Below, in pieces: positions 61,679 to 64,000 of a stretch of DNA of 64,000 nt; the first letter of the stretch is position 1; the number at the start of each line of letters is the position of its first letter. The notes beneath the pieces are model-generated. The model saw only the letters and a program-made list of their open reading frames with translations. It made no database searches and was not told the origin of the DNA. This stretch comes from Flavobacterium sp. ENC (GTDB taxonomy: Bacteria > Bacteroidota > Bacteroidia > Flavobacteriales > Flavobacteriaceae), in NCBI RefSeq assembly GCF_020991415.1, contig NZ_JAJMOY010000001.1, forward strand, positions 186,001-250,000, in the 5' to 3' direction. The position numbers were made by a program, and so were the translations under genes.

Positions 61679-63205
61679 ATGAGCACAACTAAAACAATAC
61701 AATCGGCGTTAATATCTGTTTTTTCGAAAGATGGACTGGAGCCAATCGTTAGAAAATTACACGAACAGAATGTAACACTTTATTCAACCGGAGGAACTGA
61801 AGATTTTATCAAAAATTTAGGTATTCCTGTAGTTCCGGTTGAGGACATCACTTCTTTTCCTGAAATTCTTGGCGGAAGAGTAAAAACCCTGCACCCGAAA
61901 ATTTTTGGAGGAATCCTGAACCGTCAGGATAACGAAAGTGACGTTCAGCAAATGAAGGAGTTTGATATTCCTCAGATTGATTTAGTGATAGTTGATTTGT
62001 ATCCGTTTGAAAAAACAGTTGCTTCAGGTGCCAGCGAACAGGATATTATTGAAAAGATTGATATTGGCGGAATTTCATTAATCCGTGCCGGTGCCAAAAA
62101 TTTCAAAGACACTGTAATTGTAGCTTCGGTAAATGAATACAGTCTGCTTCTGGATTTGATTACAGAACAAAACGGAGCAACAACCCTTGAAAACAGAAGA
62201 TTGTTTGCTACAAAAGCGTTCCACGTTTCCTCTCATTATGACGGTGCTATTTTTAATTACTTCAATACAGATGAAACCATCTATAAAGAAAGTATTGATA
62301 ACGGCCAGATTTTACGTTATGGGGAAAATCCACACCAAAAAGGCTTCTTCTTCGGAGATTTTGACGCGATGTTCAAAAAAGTGCACGGAAAAGAATTATC
62401 ATACAACAACCTGCTGGATGTAGATGCTGCCGTAAACTTAATTAATGAGTTTAAAACTGACGGGCCTACTTTCGCTATTTTAAAACATAACAATGCTTGC
62501 GGTTTAGCTTCAAGAAAAACGATCAGCGAGGCTTACTTAGCCGCTTTGGCTTGTGATCCTACCTCTGCGTTTGGCGGAGTTTTGATTGCAAATACTAAAA
62601 TTGATCTGGCTACTGCTCAGGAAATCAATAAATTATTCTGTGAAGTGGTAATCGCTCCAAGTTATGACGACGAAGCTATTACGGTTTTACAGGAAAAGAA
62701 AAACAGAATCATATTAGTTCAGAATGAAGTTGAATTGCCTTCAAGACAAGTGAGAACATGTCTTAACGGTTTGTTAATTCAGGACAGAAATAACATTACG
62801 GATACTAAAGAGCATTTAAAAACCGTTACTACTACAGCGCCGACCGCTCAGGAAGTAGAAGATTTGATATTTGCTTCGAAAATCTGCAAGAACACCAAAT
62901 CGAATACGATTGTTTTTGCTAAAAACGGAACATTAATCTCGTCAGGAACGGGTCAGACCTCAAGAGTTGATGCTTTAATGCAGGCTATTGACAAGGCTAA
63001 AGCTTTCGGTTTCGACCTGACAGGAGCTTCAATGGCAAGTGATGCATTTTTCCCTTTTCCGGATTGTGTAGAATTAGCCAAAAAAGCCGGAATAACCGCT
63101 GTTATTCAGCCGGGAGGATCAATAAAAGACGAATTAAGCATAAATTATTGCAACGAAAATAATCTTGCAATGGTATTTACAGGAACACGTCATTTTAAAC
63201 ATTAA
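61679..63205 (+). CDS. purH: Bifunctional AICAR transformylase / IMP cyclohydrolase
   Basis: From ATG 61679 the 508-residue protein has the N-terminal MGS-like IMP cyclohydrolase domain (ALISVFSKDGLEP, LYSTGGTEDFI, GGRVKTLHPKIFGGIL). The C-terminal AICAR transformylase domain includes RYGENPHQKGFF, ILKHNNACGLASR and the C-terminal IQPGGSIKDE. It carries out the last two steps of purine synthesis, linking to the folate genes. Confidence 0.96.
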   Translation: MSTTKTIQSALISVFSKDGLEPIVRKLHEQNVTLYSTGGTEDFIKNLGIPVVPVEDITSFPEILGGRVKTLHPKIFGGILNRQDNESDVQQMKEFDIPQIDLVIVDLYPFEKTVASGASEQDIIEKIDIGGISLIRAGAKNFKDTVIVASVNEYSLLLDLITEQNGATTLENRRLFATKAFHVSSHYDGAIFNYFNTDETIYKESIDNGQILRYGENPHQKGFFFGDFDAMFKKVHGKELSYNNLLDVDAAVNLINEFKTDGPTFAILKHNNACGLASRKTISEAYLAALACDPTSAFGGVLIANTKIDLATAQEINKLFCEVVIAPSYDDEAITVLQEKKNRIILVQNEVELPSRQVRTCLNGLLIQDRNNITDTKEHLKTVTTTAPTAQEVEDLIFASKICKNTKSNTIVFAKNGTLISSGTGQTSRVDALMQAIDKAKAFGFDLTGASMASDAFFPFPDCVELAKKAGITAVIQPGGSIKDELSINYCNENNLAMVFTGTRHFKH

Positions 63206-63211
63206 TTTGTT

Positions 63212-63219
63212 TAACTTTG
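63212..63219 (+). promoter_or_regulatory. -7 element upstream of mreB
   Basis: TAACTTTG matches TAnnTTTG, 40 bases before the mreB start; no clear -33 element. Confidence 0.45.
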
Positions 63220-63259
63220 TTCAAAATAATTTATAACATTTTAAACCCCTAAAAAACTT

Positions 63260-64000
63260 ATGGGATTTTTTGATTTCATGACCGAGGATATTGCGATAGA
63301 CCTTGGTACCGCAAACACTTTAATCATACATAATGATAAAGTTGTTATTGATAGTCCGTCAATCGTTGCACGTGACAGAATATCAGGCAAAATCATTGCA
63401 GTTGGTAAGGAAGCCAACATGATGCAAGGTAAAACGCATGAAAACATCAAGACCATAAGGCCTTTGAAGGACGGTGTAATTGCCGATTTTGATGCTTCGG
63501 AAAAAATGATCAATATGTTCATTAAAAGTATTCCGGCATTGAAAAAGAGAATGTTTACTCCCGCTTTAAGAATGGTAGTATGTATTCCTTCCGGAATTAC
63601 TGAGGTTGAAATGCGTGCCGTAAAAGAATCTTGTGAACGAGTAAACGGAAAAGAAGTGTATCTGATTCATGAGCCAATGGCAGCTGCAATTGGTATCGGT
63701 ATCGATATCATGCAGCCAAAAGGAAACATGATTGTTGATATTGGTGGTGGAACAACTGAAATTGCGGTTATTGCATTAGGCGGAATTGTATGTGACAAAT
63801 CTGTAAAAATTGCAGGTGACGTTTTCACAAATGATATTGTGTACTACATGCGTACGCAACACAACCTTTTTGTTGGAGAAAGCACTGCTGAGAAAATAAA
63901 AATTCAGATTGGAGCTGCTATTGAAGATTTAGACGGCCCACCGGAAGATATGTCAGTTCAGGGTAGAGATTTACTTACCGGTAAACCTAAACAAGTTGAC
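63260..64000 (+). CDS. mreB: Rod shape-determining protein MreB (3' part outside window)
   Basis: From ATG 63260 the frame is open to the window end (247 residues). It has the actin-fold phosphate-binding segments IAIDLGTANTLI and MIVDIGGGTTEIAVIALGG, plus YLIHEPMAAAIGIGIDI. MreB forms membrane-bound filaments that guide wall synthesis. The remaining roughly 95 residues are beyond the window. Confidence 0.95.
   Translation, partial: MGFFDFMTEDIAIDLGTANTLIIHNDKVVIDSPSIVARDRISGKIIAVGKEANMMQGKTHENIKTIRPLKDGVIADFDASEKMINMFIKSIPALKKRMFTPALRMVVCIPSGITEVEMRAVKESCERVNGKEVYLIHEPMAAAIGIGIDIMQPKGNMIVDIGGGTTEIAVIALGGIVCDKSVKIAGDVFTNDIVYYMRTQHNLFVGESTAEKIKIQIGAAIEDLDGPPEDMSVQGRDLLTGKPKQVD

Overview
The window is chromosomal DNA of a Flavobacterium-like member of the Bacteroidota. 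The evidence is AT-rich intergenic DNA, Bacteroidota promoters (TTTG, about 19 bases, TAnnTTTG), few Shine-Dalgarno sites, and TonB-dependent receptors, GLPGLI-family, DUF5686, PorT and lipidated TamA-type (TamL) envelope proteins. No tRNA, rRNA, CRISPR array, insertion sequence or phage gene was recognised.

Bases 1-22,700 form a sulfur supercluster. On the minus strand lie a sulfate permease, APS reductase, sulfate adenylyltransferase (cysD, cysN) and a partial sulfite reductase, preceded by a near-consensus promoter. A second permease is divergent, and a four-cysteine Rrf2 regulator is nearby. Next come the methionine genes: a PLP sulfhydrylase, an OsmC protein, thrA, metX, a stand-alone homoserine dehydrogenase, metY, a TonB-dependent receptor, and metK on the plus strand.

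The most unusual content is the regulatory RNA of this cluster. I find four unannotated leader peptides rich in Met and Cys. Each is followed by an intrinsic terminator, and each has a segment at or near the end of its reading frame that could pair with the terminator's 5' arm. This is the layout of ribosome-mediated attenuation. One leader precedes a 60-aa ORF and metY, two stand in tandem ahead of a 67-aa ORF upstream of metX, and one precedes the TonB receptor. metX also has a complete SAM-I (S-box) riboswitch with its own promoter, and metK has a SAM-II-like aptamer. About 7.6 kb therefore holds two SAM riboswitch classes and four candidate amino-acid attenuators.

Bases 22,800-40,400 hold mostly minus-strand envelope and housekeeping genes: an M28 peptidase, a thioredoxin/TPR-like protein, an outer-membrane barrel with a GLPGLI protein, a membrane pyrophosphatase with an odd Cys-rich tail beside soluble pyrophosphatase, a DNA glycosylase, a DUF5686 protein and pyruvate dehydrogenase E1 beta. 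Bases 40,800-53,400 hold plus-strand core metabolism: etfBA, a bifunctional nuclease, thyA, folA, menaquinone methyltransferase, PorT, TamL, fructose-bisphosphate aldolase and an accD without zinc-finger cysteines.

Bases 53,500-57,200 are an accessory island. It has a large lipoprotein with a Gly-rich linker and an HExxH motif, followed by two tandem paralogous small secreted proteins and two small lipoproteins, possibly a toxin/immunity set. The window closes with an XRE regulator that may be leaderless, a JmjC-like cupin protein, an alcohol dehydrogenase, a MacB-type permease, purH and the start of mreB. Many intergenic gaps are filled with short degenerate word repeats, a different word in different gaps, and no known element explains them.
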